Positions 1-13,480 of a stretch of DNA of 64,000 nucleotides are shown one piece after another. Positions within the stretch are counted from its first letter, which is position 1. Each line of letters opens with the position of its first letter. Under the pieces are notes generated by a model. It had not been told where the DNA came from. It made no database searches and saw only the letters and a program-made list of their open reading frames with translations. This DNA comes from Temnothorax longispinosus (lineage: Eukaryota; Arthropoda; Insecta; Hymenoptera; Formicidae), in NCBI RefSeq assembly GCF_030848805.1, contig NC_092361.1, positions 18,497,406 through 18,561,405 of the forward strand, written 5' to 3'. The position numbers and the translations under genes are program-made.

Positions 1-2119
1 ACCACTGCCACCAGCAACAGGAAGGACGTTTTATGGGAAAACGTTTTACGATCAGTTCGTCAAAAGTGTAAAAGAGAAGAACGTTTGGGAGAGAAGCCAA
101 AGATGAAAGAAGAGGTTTGCGAAGATGGCTTGGAATGAAAACCATTCGATTTTCTCGATTCTTCATGAGTTTCTTTTAATTCTTACGAAGACTTCCTTTT
201 GCAATGTTTTTGCCCTCGGGCTCTCTCAGCCGAGATACAAGATCCAATCGAGATATATCAGGATTTGTTGATAAAATAGCACATTTTCGTCTACACTTTC
301 AACGTTTCTGCTATTGTCGTTTCTCTCCGAAGGTATCTTCCGATACGAGAACAAAAGAACCTAGAATAACATATATTTTTGTAACTTCTGACGCCATTGT
401 TCTCTCTGGCAATGAAAATGTAGAAAATAAATTCTCTAATTGCACACCCGATTGTTTGTAGGTTTTTAACTAACATACAGTTTGTTTTTAATCAAATTTT
501 TAAAAAATTTTATATACGCATAGTTAAAATATACATAAATAAGTACGAAATATTGACCTTACAATTATCGAATAAATTTAATTGGTAATAATTAATAGTT
601 GCATTAAATTTCTCATTATGTGTATCGACAGCTGTTTAATGGTATTTACGAGCAATCATGCATAACTGATAGAAAAATGACGAGAGCTCGCCATTTACGA
701 AATTTAACCGAGTTGGTACTTACGGTCCAAAGTAAAATTTACTAGCGTAAGTAACACCATCATGTAATAGAATCGCATGCACTTGCGTATGTAGCACATA
801 CTCTTAACATATACTCTTCACTTTGCGTACATTACATTTTGTTGTATTATGTTGGCTGTATCGAGGATATTTGCAACGTATTTCCTTATAGTGTTCTTGC
901 TATAACATTTACGATTTTGCATAAAATTCAAGTAAGTAGGTGTAGCCATATAGAATGCTTTCTACGAAAATAACTGTATGGATATATTATTCATTTAACA
1001 TAAATAATAATCAACGAGATTAATTTGCCATTTGCTAATAAGTCATATAAATATGAGGATACCCGTAATTGAGCGGTGTTCATTGACTGCTAGGCTGCTA
1101 ATTAAAGCGAGTTATTTCGCTCAATGATATTTCTTGCCTTTACACGCGATTTCGTTTCATCTCTGCTTCTTAGGAATAGCAGTCCTTAGCCCAACCAGAT
1201 TTCAAGTTGCTTTTCCTTTTTTATTTCAATTATTTAATGGTTCTGCTATGTCAATGTCTATCGACATAGCATTAAGCTCTATTTGAAGCCGAGGAAAAAA
1301 TTATCTGTATCTTTTGTAACATACAACAACTGACTCAATAGAGATACTCATTATTTGAAGATATTTATATAAATATATAGCACATTCTTATATCGCATAT
1401 ATAAATACGAGTACATGATGATGGACGCATTATTACGTGCATATTATATAAATAATATCGTGTTAATCGATACCATGGCCATTTGACATTATATCACAAT
1501 TATTCAACAGAGAGATAGTATTATCTGTTATAACATGAAAAATAAAGTTTATATCTATAAAATGTAAGTGAAATTTGAAAAATTACGCATAAATATATAT
1601 ACAACTAATATATTTATTGGAGTAATTCTCGCTGTGTCGTATGTTACGCAAAAGCATTATTCTCAGCGGAACGCAGATATTATGTCACAACGTCATTGCT
1701 CTGCGGACCCGTATAATATACCTTACCACAAATCTTGCTTGTCACCTATGTAGTCCGTCCGTATTCCGCCGCACGGTGCAGGTGCATAATGCTTGCAAAT
1801 GATTCTTGCAAACGATCGTGTCACACGTCATGCCAGATCCATTTCATTGCATGTGTTCCTTCTTAAGGCATTACAAATGGAAATAATATTGCTTACAAGC
1901 CACGAAATGTCTACAATATGAGCTATAAATCATTATAATATCGCAATGAAGTACAATATTATATAAAATACTGTTAAGTAAAGTAAATTGACATAAATAA
2001 ACCTAATAATCTCGATTGCATTATTACGATTATAATACCAATTTGTTAAAATTATAATACGTTATGAATATGTACGTTATCGATATATCTGCGTAAATTG
2101 ATATATGTAAAATATTCAA
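1..2119. other. AT-rich intergenic or intronic sequence
   Basis: No gene is supported here. The few reading frames are short (under 90 codons), overlap on opposite strands and show no recognisable domain. The stretch from about 480 to 2100 is strongly AT-rich with many short TA-rich runs. No convincing splice pairs, tRNA boxes or tandem repeats were seen. Confidence 0.6.
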
Positions 2120-2218
2120 GGCACGGTTGCACCGAGCCTTTTAACTGTCTCCTTAAAAAGAGACGAAGAGTGAGTTAAGCTAAGGTTAAATGATATGTGA
2201 CGTTGGTGCAACCGGGCC
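2120..2218. mobile_element. 99-bp MITE-like foldback element
   Basis: The ends form an imperfect terminal inverted repeat: GGCACGGTTGCACC on the left, and GGTGCAACCGGGCC on the right, whose reverse complement differs at one base. The interior has a second small hairpin (GTCTC...GAGAC around 2147-2164). The size and the GGTTGCACC-type end are typical of very short non-autonomous DNA elements common in insect genomes. There is no coding capacity. A target duplication is not clear, so the exact ends could shift by a few bases. The transposon superfamily is not assigned. Confidence 0.6.
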
Positions 2219-5067
2219 TAAGTAGAAGTAGTTAATATTAAATTCGACAAAATTGCGACGAGTAATGAACTTCAATCAGACTTTTTGGTAAGAGACGAAC
2301 TCCGTAATTAAAAAGAATTACTCGACTTTTGATGCCCTCTGTATATTTTTACAACACTTTGATCGTTCTACAGGGCTCTCGAGGTCTGTTTTAGCAGAAG
2401 CTTTTAAACTACCGCGAATTCTTGTTACCGAAATGCGGAAGTAATTCAACATCAAAGAGCAAGCGGACGCTCATTCGATTTCGCGTTTACGCGTTTAATT
2501 GAGGCAATCAGTCCGCCCGCCGCTGCGTTCTGCGCGCGTTCAAGTGCCGCATCGCGCGAATATCGAAGGTCGATCAAACGATTATGTCACGCCTCGGCAG
2601 AGATTCGTTCGCCGCGTGCACTCTTAATTTCATAGCCGGGCCTTTTTCTCTTGTCGCTTCTCGAGGTAACCAGACACCGTCATAAAGGGACCGCCGCGCA
2701 CCGCGCCGCGCCGTCTGCCGGGACGCCCTAACGCCCCGGCACACTTGCCGCCACCCCTTTGACAGCCTGGCGATAACCCTCGTCCCGTTTCAGTGTCGCG
2801 ATTCCAAAGGCATGCGAGAGTATTCCGCAGTATCGTGCTACGTCGGGCGTTCGACCGTGCGAACAATCGACGTTTGCGACGATGGTCGTATTACCGCAAT
2901 CGAGCAGTCAAAGGACAAACGTTCATTTCGAGAATTGGCGAGGAAGCGCGCGCGAGACAGACGCGTTTTGCATCACGCTCACCTCTCGCCGTGATTCGCG
3001 TGGATGATCGCCGGTTATCAGGAATCGCGCGACAAACAACGAGGTTTCTCAGTTTCGCAACCGCGCTGGATACGAGAACTGGGTATCCCAGGAATATGAG
3101 AGAAAGCTGCAATTATTAGTGTTAAGGAAGAAACAAAGCGAAAATCTTCTCGAGTAAAACTCATATTTTCGTGAATCTACACTCTAGAAAGAAAACACAA
3201 GAACAAATATCTGTTAATAAAAGAAGAAACATTTTCATTATAAGAGAATAAATATGCATTTTAATCGGCGCGCAATAATGATAGAAAATTAAGTTTTAAT
3301 TAGCTCGTTCGGAGTTAATCGCGAACTGTTATCGAGACGGGAAAAAATACATTCTCTCCCGAGATCTCCTGTAATTTGCAATTCCAGGAATCTTTCGACG
3401 CACGTAGAATTTGAAACTGTGAAAGAAAGATTTGGTTGTAACGCGGTCTGGCGGTAGTTCTGGGCTGCTGGGGGATGCCCAGACGCGGAGACAACAGACA
3501 CAGGGAAGCACCATCACGCACTTTCGCGTACACATAATTCACTTTCACGAGTTAGCCGTCGCTGTAAGCACGGGAGGATATTAACATATGGATGGGGTTG
3601 CGCAATGTGAAGCGCTTATCACACAATGGAGCCAGCCATTGTCATGCAGATTCCCCTCGGCTAATATAAAATGATCATCAGGCGCATCGGGGGAATCCCC
3701 TAATGCTCTAACACCCTGGTCCAGTGGCTGAGCTGTTGCGTTCGTTCGCAAGTGCAGCCATGCGAGTGGCACATTGCACGCGCGTTACGTTTCTGTGCGG
3801 TACGCCGGCTGGTACACGCCAATAATTACAAGATTAGTTGATAAATTACGACAATAAAAGATTATAAAACCAGTTAAGCAATTATTAGATAGCAGAAGTT
3901 ATCGAAGAAAGAAGATTTCTCTTTGGAAAACTGCAAATATTCTTTTTTGTCATTTTTTTTATTCCTGTGTTTAAAAGTTTGCAATAAAAGGGCAAAGAGC
4001 AAAGGGTTCATTAATTGTGCAAATCAGCTGAGAAAATAATCCGCGAAAGAGCAAATGCGTATGCGTACGTAACAATCGTTATCAAACTTTTTGCATCGTT
4101 TAAAGAAAGTTTCAATTTATTATCGGGGCAATAGTCTGGATCATTGAATAGCCTTCATGGAACTTCACTTTATTGCTGTCGTAATTGGATTTACAAGTCA
4201 GTAATTCTAAGTATTAAAAGCTAATAAAAGCAGTTACAAAGTAAAGTTTCGAGTGGTGGGTAATGCAAATATGAAAGTTAAAATTCTTAACGGATATTCG
4301 ATAAGCTGCAGCGATCTAGCTTTGCCTGACTATTCGAACAGCAATATGAAGCAACAAATAGATTTCGTTACCGCTTCGTTATAATAAAGTTAAATACGAT
4401 AAAGAACGAAACTATACGCCTTTCAGTTACATCACCTTTTATACGCGAGTTTTATTCTCGAGATTCGTGTGTCGTCATAATAGCCCTTAGAAAATGCGAA
4501 ATATGTCAGTCGCGTCACTTTACAACGTATTACATGGCGCTCAAATTCGATTTGTCTCAACCCGAGCAATCGTTTCCTCCTGACGGAGAGACGTTAATTT
4601 AATCGGCATTCTGAAACGAGTAGTCGCATGACGGGTTAGGAGGAGGGACGAAAAAGGAGAGATGGAGCGAGTACGAGAGACACTCAAATCTGCAAAGGAA
4701 ATTAACAATGTTTTCCTCTCACTCGCTTCTTCGAGGATCACTTGTCATCGAGTGGAGCATTCCGCGTAGTGAAGCATTTCCACTTTAACTTTGCATCTCG
4801 TCTTCATTATTTCGCTCGTGAGACTAAAAAAGACGGTCTTATGCGCTGAAAAACACCGATCGCATTTCATCTACGTTGCAAAATGTCGGTCCCTAATATC
4901 GACGGCTACTAGAATAGACGTATTATTTTGCCGTTGACGTAGCTTTATTAAATTTATCGAGCGTTCCTTCGGGGGGTTCTTATTAAGTCACACTTTATTA
5001 GGGTCTCATTATAAGAATTAAAAATACTTAAAAATACCCCTCGGAAAGATTCTTTTTATATCGTCGA
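2219..5067. other. Intergenic, with a CpG-dense stretch at about 2470-3080
   Basis: The 2470-3080 segment is GC- and CpG-dense compared with its surroundings and is open in several frames on both strands, as expected of CpG-dense noncoding DNA. None of the frames (60-108 codons) contains a recognised motif or good splice context. A possible transposase fragment lies at 3701-3772. The remainder is AT-rich and featureless. Confidence 0.5.
3701..3772 (-). pseudogene. Possible decayed pogo/Jerky-type transposase fragment
   Basis: Read on the minus strand this segment gives HLRTNATAQPLDQGV. The family hallmark in Jerky/Tigger/pogo DDE transposases is a leucine-proline-rich segment followed by Asn-Thr/Ala-Thr, then Gln-Pro-(Leu/Met)-Asp-Gln-Gly-Val. 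The match includes the contiguous QPLDQGV core but lacks two residues before it. The frame continues into sequence that does not align clearly and stops near 3581. A rival plus-strand reading also exists but has two in-frame stops. If real, this is a short, frameshifted relic with no activity. The match is short, so chance resemblance cannot be excluded. Confidence 0.3.
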
Positions 5068-5408
5068 TAATTTAAAGGAGACATTATTAATTTTCAATCT
5101 TCTTTTAAGTGAACTTTTAATATTTCAATCAAGACTTATATATATTACCTTTAAACATATCTATATATATAATATTTTATATTTTATGTCAAAATGTGAC
5201 AGAATAAAATATAAAGTATTTCGTAAACTATTCATTTTTTGATAATTCTTAATACTTTTATGTTTTATGTGTTTTTTTTTCATATCTTTCATATTTTTCG
5301 AGATATTTGCATGGGGCATTTAAAATGGCACACCTTATATGTATAAAGCCTTGATTGAAAGTTCACTCAAAAAAAGATTGAAAATTAATAATAGCTTCCT
5401 TTAAATTA
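5068..5408. mobile_element. 341-bp MITE with about 65-bp terminal inverted repeats
   Basis: The left arm (about 5068-5137) and right arm (about 5345-5408) are near-perfect reverse complements, differing by a few substitutions and a 7-base gap. The outer ends read TAATTTAAAGGA, compatible with a TA target duplication and terminal ATTTAAAGG, as in Tc1/mariner-derived MITEs. The interior is AT-rich and noncoding. A long (TG)n run starts 22 bases beyond the right end. The superfamily assignment is an inference from the TA dinucleotide only. Confidence 0.7.
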
Positions 5409-5426
5409 TTATATATATAGATATAT

Positions 5427-5430
<4 letters not shown>

Positions 5431-5479
<49 letters not shown>
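5431..5479. repeat. (TG)n microsatellite
   Basis: An uninterrupted run of about 24 TG dinucleotides lies just outside the right end of the inverted-repeat element at 5068-5408. It is likely length-polymorphic and may have arisen from the TA-rich flank of the insertion. Confidence 0.97.
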
Positions 5480-5482
<3 letters not shown>

Positions 5483-8400
5483 ATTAAGAATTTATATTTA
5501 TTATGTATCTAAATAAACAAAATATATTTAAAAATCCCATCGTCATGATATTTCGCTTTATTTAATTGCGATACCTCTTTAAAATACCACGATTCCGTTT
5601 TTTTGTATAATTAGTTCTATGCAAAGAAATGATGGAGTACGCTAAATCCAGCGGCTGTGGTGCCATCCGGTTTCGTTAAGCGCGTCGACGGTCGGATAAC
5701 AGCAAAAATATGCGGCAGCGTATGCGCGCTGTGACAACACGCGACATTATACTTTTATGGCAGGTCGTGATTATGTATCAACCGGACAGATTTATACGTT
5801 ATGTATGGCATTATCGATTTTCTCACGCCGCGGAATGTTCTGCGCTGAGCCCTGTGGGAAATATGCAGCACCGAAGTTAAATAGCGTACGCGGCAATAGA
5901 TGTTAATCCAGACTAGCATACACACACATGCACGCAATATGCTCTACACACAAGTATTACCCACAATAGATTATATCTAAAATGTATATTAAAGAATTGC
6001 TTTAAAAATTTTGCTAACACAAAAATCATAATAAAGACATTATGGTCCTAGTTTTATTTATCGATAATTTAGCCCAATTTTTCACAAAATGACCAACTTT
6101 ACTTAGTATATAATTACACAGTTGTACAATTATATAATTATATACATATGCTTAAGATATATTGTAATTAACAAAAATTTGGGGCTAAAAGGTTCATTTC
6201 TGTACTACACAAATTCAATTTCCTTACTTATTAAAAAAAATGACGAAACATTTTTTTCAGGATATTATTAAAAATTTATATATGAAAATACGTTCACGTT
6301 CTTAACGACATCTGTAGAACGAATTTTGTTGCAAATCCTCGTCGCAGAAGCGTATGATAAATGGCATATACGCACATGGAATCGAAACGACCGCGACTAC
6401 CGCAAGCGCTTGTTAAGATTGTGCATAAATTCTGCAACCGATAATGCGTCAATATGAAATTAATACATATGGTTGATTATGCGCGGCTATAAAAAAAAGT
6501 AAATTACCAGAACGATTAAATTGCAAATATGGGAAGAACGTCGAAATATTCAATGTTTTATCGCAAAGCAGTCGATAATATATCTGGACTATAGATAAAC
6601 ATAAACGTTGACACAATAATCATACATCACGGTACACGATCAATTCATTATCCTTTTTATTGTAAAGAATATAGCTTGTCATATCACCATTTTTCATAAC
6701 GATGTATAATACAATAATATTAGTAGAAATAATATACAGAGAGTTTAGAAGCTTATCGCGAAATTTCAGTATAAACAATTGCAAAATGTTAATAAAATTC
6801 CTGCCGATGTAACGTGTGATTTCTAACCATAATACTAATCATACAGAGAATACCGGCACTACACTTCACGCTGTAGATAGACTATGTGAGATATCCGATA
6901 CGAAACGGGCAGCGGCTAATAAATCATTTCGCCTGCAGTTATCGCTGCAGCATTCTCTTCTCTCCCCCAAGGGAACGAATGGACCTTGTTCGATTCTCGT
7001 CGAGAAATAATGCTAAAAGTTCATTCATTACCATCAGCCAGATAAGGACAACGAATTATAGACTTCTGATAGTATACCCTGGAGGAGACTCAAGTAGTCA
7101 AGTAATCGGGATTTGTTTTTATTCGGAATAAATCTTGGAATATATATATATATATATCTATATATCTATAATATATATATATATATATTGTTTTTGAAAA
7201 AAACATATTTTACCAGTGATACCAGTGATAAATCAATACGTATATCTCACTTTTATGACTTTAACTATTACACGATTGTCATTTCTAACTGATAACTAAA
7301 TAACATGAAATTGCTAATTGTAAAATTGCATCAAGGTAATAAAATTATTACGATAATCCGCAATACGGCTGTGACTAATAAGGCGAGGTCAAGAAAAGAG
7401 GCTTTTTTATCAAAGCATGTTGCAGAAACAAGGGCTGCAATACGTGAACGTAAAAAAAAAAGGTTGCGAAGGAGGCAAGGCATGATACCCTGTGGTGTAT
7501 CATGGTAAATAATAAAAACTCGCGTCTGCATGAAGTACACGTGCCGTTTTCATGATCACGATCGCATGTATCTTGGCGATTTTTGCGAGCCGTGTGTTCT
7601 GACCAAAGTGCACCTCAGTCGTACATACTTTATGTGTGCATTTGGATAGAAGCGTCTTGCTTGGCTTTGCGAACAAATTAATCTTCTTGTAAAACTTCGG
7701 CTTTCGTGCTCAGATTGAATGATGATTTTTAGAGGATTTAGATTAAAGTAGTCGATTTCTTTTTAATTATTTGACAAGATTAACCATAAATATTAATATG
7801 AAAACCAATATTAGTCGTGTCAGAAAGACATTAAATAAAATTTAAGTTTAATTAAGGTTACTTAATAATCTGAAAATTGTCTGCTCTCTTTCTGTTCTCA
7901 ACGTTATGCCTAATACTGACAGAAGCGAGCTTAAATGTTAAAATGTAGTATAATCAAAATTAAATTTTATTGATATATTGGTCTTGTTACAATCATTTAT
8001 CGCTATTACAATCGCCGTCATATCGGTAAAATTTCAGCCGTGTTTAAATCACTGATCACGAAAATTGATCAATCACGAATCACATTACGATAACATACTG
8101 CATCAATGAGTAACAAACTCGGATATTCCGAATAAATTGCTTGTGGAAGTTTGCGAGAAGGCCGAGAAAAATGTCCATTGCCTGAAGAATATTCATTCTC
8201 AGCGGATTTCTAAGCTTTTTCTATGCACAGCGACATCGCAGTCCTCACAAGGATTCCGGAATACCAGCTTTCGATTTTGAAAAGGAACTGACAGAACGGC
8301 AATAGCAGGTAAGTAAAGCCGGAAGAATGAAAACGAAGCGGAAGAAAAGGAAAAGGAGTCATATAGCGAAGAGATGTGCTATGCGTCTCCGCGGTAAATG

Positions 8401-10957
8401 ATAAAATTTCATAGCAATAGAAATCTGATCGTTTTTGCATATCGTTTTATTTGGATGTAGATAACGGATAATTTTAGAGAAATGCCAAATAATTTAGATA
8501 AATTATCCATAGGTTCTGTTTTATTTGTATAACTACGTTTCATGTGTTTCGAGAAGCAAAATTTAGCAGACTTTATAGCAAGTATCACCCTATTTCTCCT
8601 TTAATTTTAAAGGAAATCCGGAGACGAACGTAATTTGATCCATCGGCACATCAGATTACGCAATATATCAAGACATGAACGATGCTGAAGGGCGGGAAAT
8701 CGATCACGTTGGATGACGCCATCGCGAATAAAGTTCTTGTACGCAATGCGCAAAACGTTTTACGGTTGCACGCATCCCTGTCTAAATCGAAGTATCACCG
8801 CGAACAGCAGTGTTGTTATGCGACACAACGAGCCGCGCGGAATGTAAAAAACTTAGATTACAAAAATGCATCAAGCTGGATGGTGACAAATAGTCAAACT
8901 TTTCTCAACCTGCAAATTACACGTATTTTCATGAGAGCGCGCGGGCGAGCGCTCGCCTTCGAACACGCGGCACTTAGGGAACGACTTCGTCCTTTACGGA
9001 GGGATTTTCGTCAGGACGAATCGCGCGCGGAATGCCTGCGCCGTCGTTCGCAGCGCGCGATAGGATTTCCGCAAGTTTTTCGACTGGAGCCGTAATCGAA
9101 TTCATTCGCGCCGACAAAATTCGTGCTAATGAAGTTAGCACAAGCAGAACTTCCCAAAAACTTTGGTTCTAATTTTTAATGATTTCTCAATAGATTCGCA
9201 GAAATATTCTTTTACGAAAGATACTGTGGAAAAGTATAATTTCTTACACATATTTTTAATATTCAATGTTATGATCTTGACGTTCTGAAACCTTAAATTA
9301 AAAAATGAGGACCTGCACTTGAAAATTTGTAATCAACATTTCATTAATTTTTAAGAAGAATTAATGGTTATTGAATTGCATGTATCTTCAAATGCGTGAA
9401 AGTCTTTCAAAATTTTTGCAGAAATAGCTCCTCAGAATTAAGAAAAAATCTGTCATTAAAATTAAATTGGATAGTTTATGTAATAGAACTATCATACGAA
9501 TAAAAATGGAAATTTCCATCATATTCTGAAATACGGCGTATGATACGAATACGGAAAGGACGGTATTACCGAAGTACCTAAAAATTTAATTAGATACAGA
9601 TCTGAATATACTTTTGTTGGATCAGCGAAATAATTATATGGGATACACTCAAGCTGGTTACTAGACTGTCAAAAGCAGCATTATCATCATGCTTGAGCAT
9701 CCTATACATAATCATTTTGATAATTCAACAAAATTATTTTCAAGCCTGTATCTAGTCAAAATTTTAAATATTCCAGCAAGACCATTCTTTCCGTGAACGT
9801 TTTGATAACCGTTGGGCACAAGAATTGTAAGTTAGAAAGTAGATATAAAGTCCCTTTTTTCCCTTAAATACTACAAGCGATGAAAGGACACAGTGAAAGG
9901 CAAAAGCATCGAGAGTGATACACTTACAAAGAAGACGCTCGAGGACGGCCGTCAGTGGCCGAACGAGAGAAGGCTGAAAACCGTGGTAGAGGAAAAGAAC
10001 GTTAAGATACATAGGAGATACGCGGCTGGCGGCGCGGCTGTAAATAATGAAACTTTACATCAGCACAGAGATGCTTGCGGTGTTTTCATTGCGTGAAGTG
10101 GAACTGTCTAGACGCATTCACTGCTTTCCACCAGGCGAGCGAAAGCGCTTTTATAGCATCCTTTCCCCTCCCCCTCCTCCCTGTCTATTTTCCTCCACCT
10201 CCTCATCCTCCTACCTGCAATTTCCCCGCAACGCACTCTTCTCTTTTTTATCGCCTACTTTTTCGCGCCGCATTTCCGCTTGCATCCTCTAGCGCCTAGT
10301 CCAGGCCGAATCGTGCCGCGCCGAGATGAGCCGGGCCGCGCTTGTGAGACGCGGGAGCTTTTTCCGTTCGCGAGAGTTGAGACGAGCGTATTTCTGCGGA
10401 AACGAACGTGGCGTTCGATCAAGCAAAAGTACGCACGGAATTCAACTTCCTGTCTCCCTCTACCCCGATCTTCTCGCCGAACGGATCTGAAACGTTCCTC
10501 TTTTATTAAAATGGAATAGCGCACGCTGGGCGCGTCGACGCAAGACGCCCGCGCGCGCCGTTACGCGTAATAGCACGGGTCATTTGCCGAAGGGAGTGCG
10601 TGACGATTGGGTTGATCGAATTTACAGCTCCTACGCCGGGGCCGAGAGTAGTATGGCTGTGGAATTACCCCTTTCGGAGGCAAATATTTCCGAGTCCCTC
10701 GCAGCAATTTCGGCGGGTCTTCTCGACGAGTGCTATTAGCTTCGACAGCTCCGAACATTCGCAATTTCGTTAGCATTATTTCATCACATCGGATCAATGT
10801 TTCTCAAGGACGTAACATTCATGTGTCATTTCTTAATGCCAACAGTACGCAGTGTTTCCAAACGGTCACCTATATATATACTTAATTATTAAAAAATATA
10901 ACAAGTGCACATGAAAATTGAAGAAGTGTGTTATCTCTTTACAAGAAAGACACTTTC
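5480..10957. other. Intergenic or intronic, no supported gene
   Basis: This is mostly AT-rich. Short CpG-dense patches occur at about 8930-9100 and 10270-10770. A 137-codon plus-strand frame at 8682-9095 has no recognisable domain, ends in an Arg-rich CpG-driven stretch and is not called. A pyrimidine-rich patch lies at 10160-10250. A weak inverted pair (TTAGCCC... near 6069 and its complement ending near 6188) may be the remains of another foldback element, but is too imperfect to annotate. Confidence 0.5.
7141..7189. repeat. (TA)n self-complementary tract
   Basis: Almost pure alternating TA, interrupted twice by CTA, so the tract can fold back on itself. This is simple sequence with no associated gene. 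Confidence 0.95.
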
Positions 10958-11077
10958 GCCAACGGTCCAATCACGTTAAGTCATCAACAAGTTCTCGTCC
11001 GATCACTTAAGTCAAGCAACTTTGAGCGCGGTTAGTTAAATGGGTGACTGTTTGGGAACACCACGTACTGTTGGCTT
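10958..11077 (+). pseudogene. 5S rRNA pseudogene (120 bp, full length)
   Basis: The segment begins GCCAACGGTCC and ends GTTGGCTT, 120 bases apart, which is the normal 5S length. It contains the diagnostic GTTCTCGTCCGATCAC block and a C-box-like TGGGTGAC...TGGGAACACC segment, matching the arthropod 5S layout throughout. Many positions that are C or G in functional insect 5S genes are T or A here, including the region between the two blocks and the intermediate element, so it is probably a non-functional dispersed copy. The first and last nine bases can still pair as helix I with one G-U wobble. A run of six T follows at about 11080, where a Pol III terminator would be. No neighbouring 5S copies were seen. 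A divergent but transcribed 5S, or the head of a 5S-derived SINE, are less likely alternatives. Confidence 0.85.
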
Positions 11078-13480
11078 ACTTTTTTAGAATTTAATTATTT
11101 TATGTGCCTGAAAGTTATTTATTTTATATCGTAATTATACATTGTCTATTATATAAAATTAATTAAAATGATAACGTTTTAGAAAAACTTTTTTAGAAGG
11201 AAAATCACAATTCGTTATCGTATATAAGTATTCTATATATACATATATTTATGTGTAATTAACTAAAATAATAATATGTAAAATTATATTATATTATACA
11301 TATTATATTATATATGTTAATCTTATTTAAAAAAAGACAGTTTTAACATTTTTAAATTCTACTTCAATTTAATTTAATTTTCTTTGCGTTATTATTACAT
11401 AATTTTTTATAACTATTACATGATTTTTATACTTATTTTCTACCGAGTGTATTATACTATTTAAAAAAAATGCTGCATTAAATAATTAAAGTAAATATTG
11501 GAAACATGTTATATGATTATATGATTAAGTATAACGAGAGAATATTTAAAAAAACTGATGACTACATGTGTCAAATTATGTACTTATCAAACCGGAATTC
11601 AACGAAATTAACATCACAGATTTCATCCTCTCTCCCGTATTTTAATATTTCTCCGTGTAATATTCATGAGTCAAAATGATTTGTTAAATCCTTTGTCGTT
11701 TGAGATTTGATCATTTCGTTGATCTGCGAGATTTTATGTGCGTTGAACGGACATGAATGTGACTTGCGATTGTATTTTCGCGTTGTTCTTCCGTCGTAAT
11801 ATTATTATAATGAAGTCATGATTAACGTTAGGAGTACCATACGATTATTTATGATTAGTGTGGACAATTGTAATTAATCGTATTTTTGCGAGGGAATATA
11901 TACGAGTATCATAAAAAAACCATAATGAGAAAATGAAAGAGAAAGAGAGGGAAAGGTTTGGGAAGCCACTGAGATAAAAGTATACTGGAGAGGACTCTGA
12001 TTCGGTTGGCGCGAGCCGAGAGAAAGGTAAATTTGTGGGATCGCTGTCTTTGTCGTACAATTCGTATGAAAAAGACACCTGTATCTTTCTCTCAGTAATA
12101 TGCGCATGTGTCTTGTACAACAAAGAAAGCCAGAGATCTCACAGAGATCTTCTGTCTCAGGATCGTTTTTTTGTCTACGGCGTAGCATGGCAGTGTCTAT
12201 TCCAGTATACCTACATGTATCTCATTGTCAGTGTGGGAAGCATCGAACGACATTTCCATATGCGCGCTCGTCGCAGCTATGAGGTAAATAATTTATTATT
12301 TATTATTTCATTTGTTACCTTGTGGAGTTAATCGTTTGTACTATAATTATAATTAAATTAAATAAATTAAATAATTAAATAATATTCGTTATAATTATTT
12401 TACGCGCGTCATAATTATTTTTTGAAATATTAATTATTGTCGGTATCCTGTTATATAATTTGAATATATTAGTAGAGTTTATAGATCGACGTAACGTTAC
12501 GCACCGTAATAGAGAATAACAAATTATATTTTAATTTAAGGTAATAGAATCTGTGAGAATTAATTAAATACGTATCTTAATGTATGTATAATACATTATG
12601 TATGTATAATATGTATAAATATGTATATTTAAATAAATATATATTTTTTAAATATTAAGAACATTATTACGAATAAAAATAACATATCATAAATCCATTA
12701 TTTTAAAATGTTTGATGGGTTAGAACAGATTGGTAATATTTAATTCTGGACTACATCTGCATTTATTGTCATGCATATACATAGAACGTTTCGCTTTGTA
12801 TAAAGTATAAATAGACAAGATTTTCAGTAAATTAAAAATGTTTGCATTTTTTTATTTTTTTTCTCCAAATTGTTTTTAAATAATATTTGAAGTCCGCCTC
12901 GCTATATCCTTCCAGCTAGGATTAGATATATATGAATATCTGGATTAAATAACGAATTAATTTGCATACATACTGACATTTACGAGATTTTAATAAAACA
13001 AGGGAAAAAATAAATCACATTTTTCGCAATAATTGAATTTCATTTCCTTGATTTATTAAAATTAAAAGTAAAATTCTCCTCTAGATTTATTAACGTCGTA
13101 TTAACGTAATTTTTCTTAGAATATAAAAAGTTAGCATAAAATATGGCAATAATTGATTAATTTAGGTAAATACTTTCTTGCTCAAAATAAGTAAATTTCG
13201 TTCTTTGAGTAAACATTAAATTTTATGTGTGACGGTAGTCGATTTATCGAAAGTGAGATTTGAAATACAAGGAACAGCATATTTTATTCATGTATCATAT
13301 CATACACACATACAAATTTTATTCACGTATACTTTATCTCATATAGCACTGAATATTTTGTGGTAACGACAAACTGGCCGGCGCGCGGCTTTAGTATGTG
13401 TTTTTATGTAGGGAAGGAACGCAATCGATGCATCCGTAAAATAAATCACGGTTAGGGCTTTTCCAATTATCGGGTAATCA
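11078..13480. other. AT-rich intergenic sequence
   Basis: No gene is supported. The overlapping frames around 11845-12331 on both strands (up to 104 codons) share the same DNA, lack domains and are treated as chance. The rest is strongly AT-rich with TA-rich runs, for example around 11220-11310 and 12340-12400. Confidence 0.55.

Noticed and set aside
6069..6188. Inverted TTAGCCC...GGGGCTAA pair
   Set aside because: The arms match only over about 17 bases with gaps and no target duplication, so evidence is too weak to call an element.
8682..9095. 137-codon plus-strand frame
   Set aside because: No recognised domain, an Arg-rich end in a CpG-dense patch, and no promoter or splice context. Kept as a chance frame.
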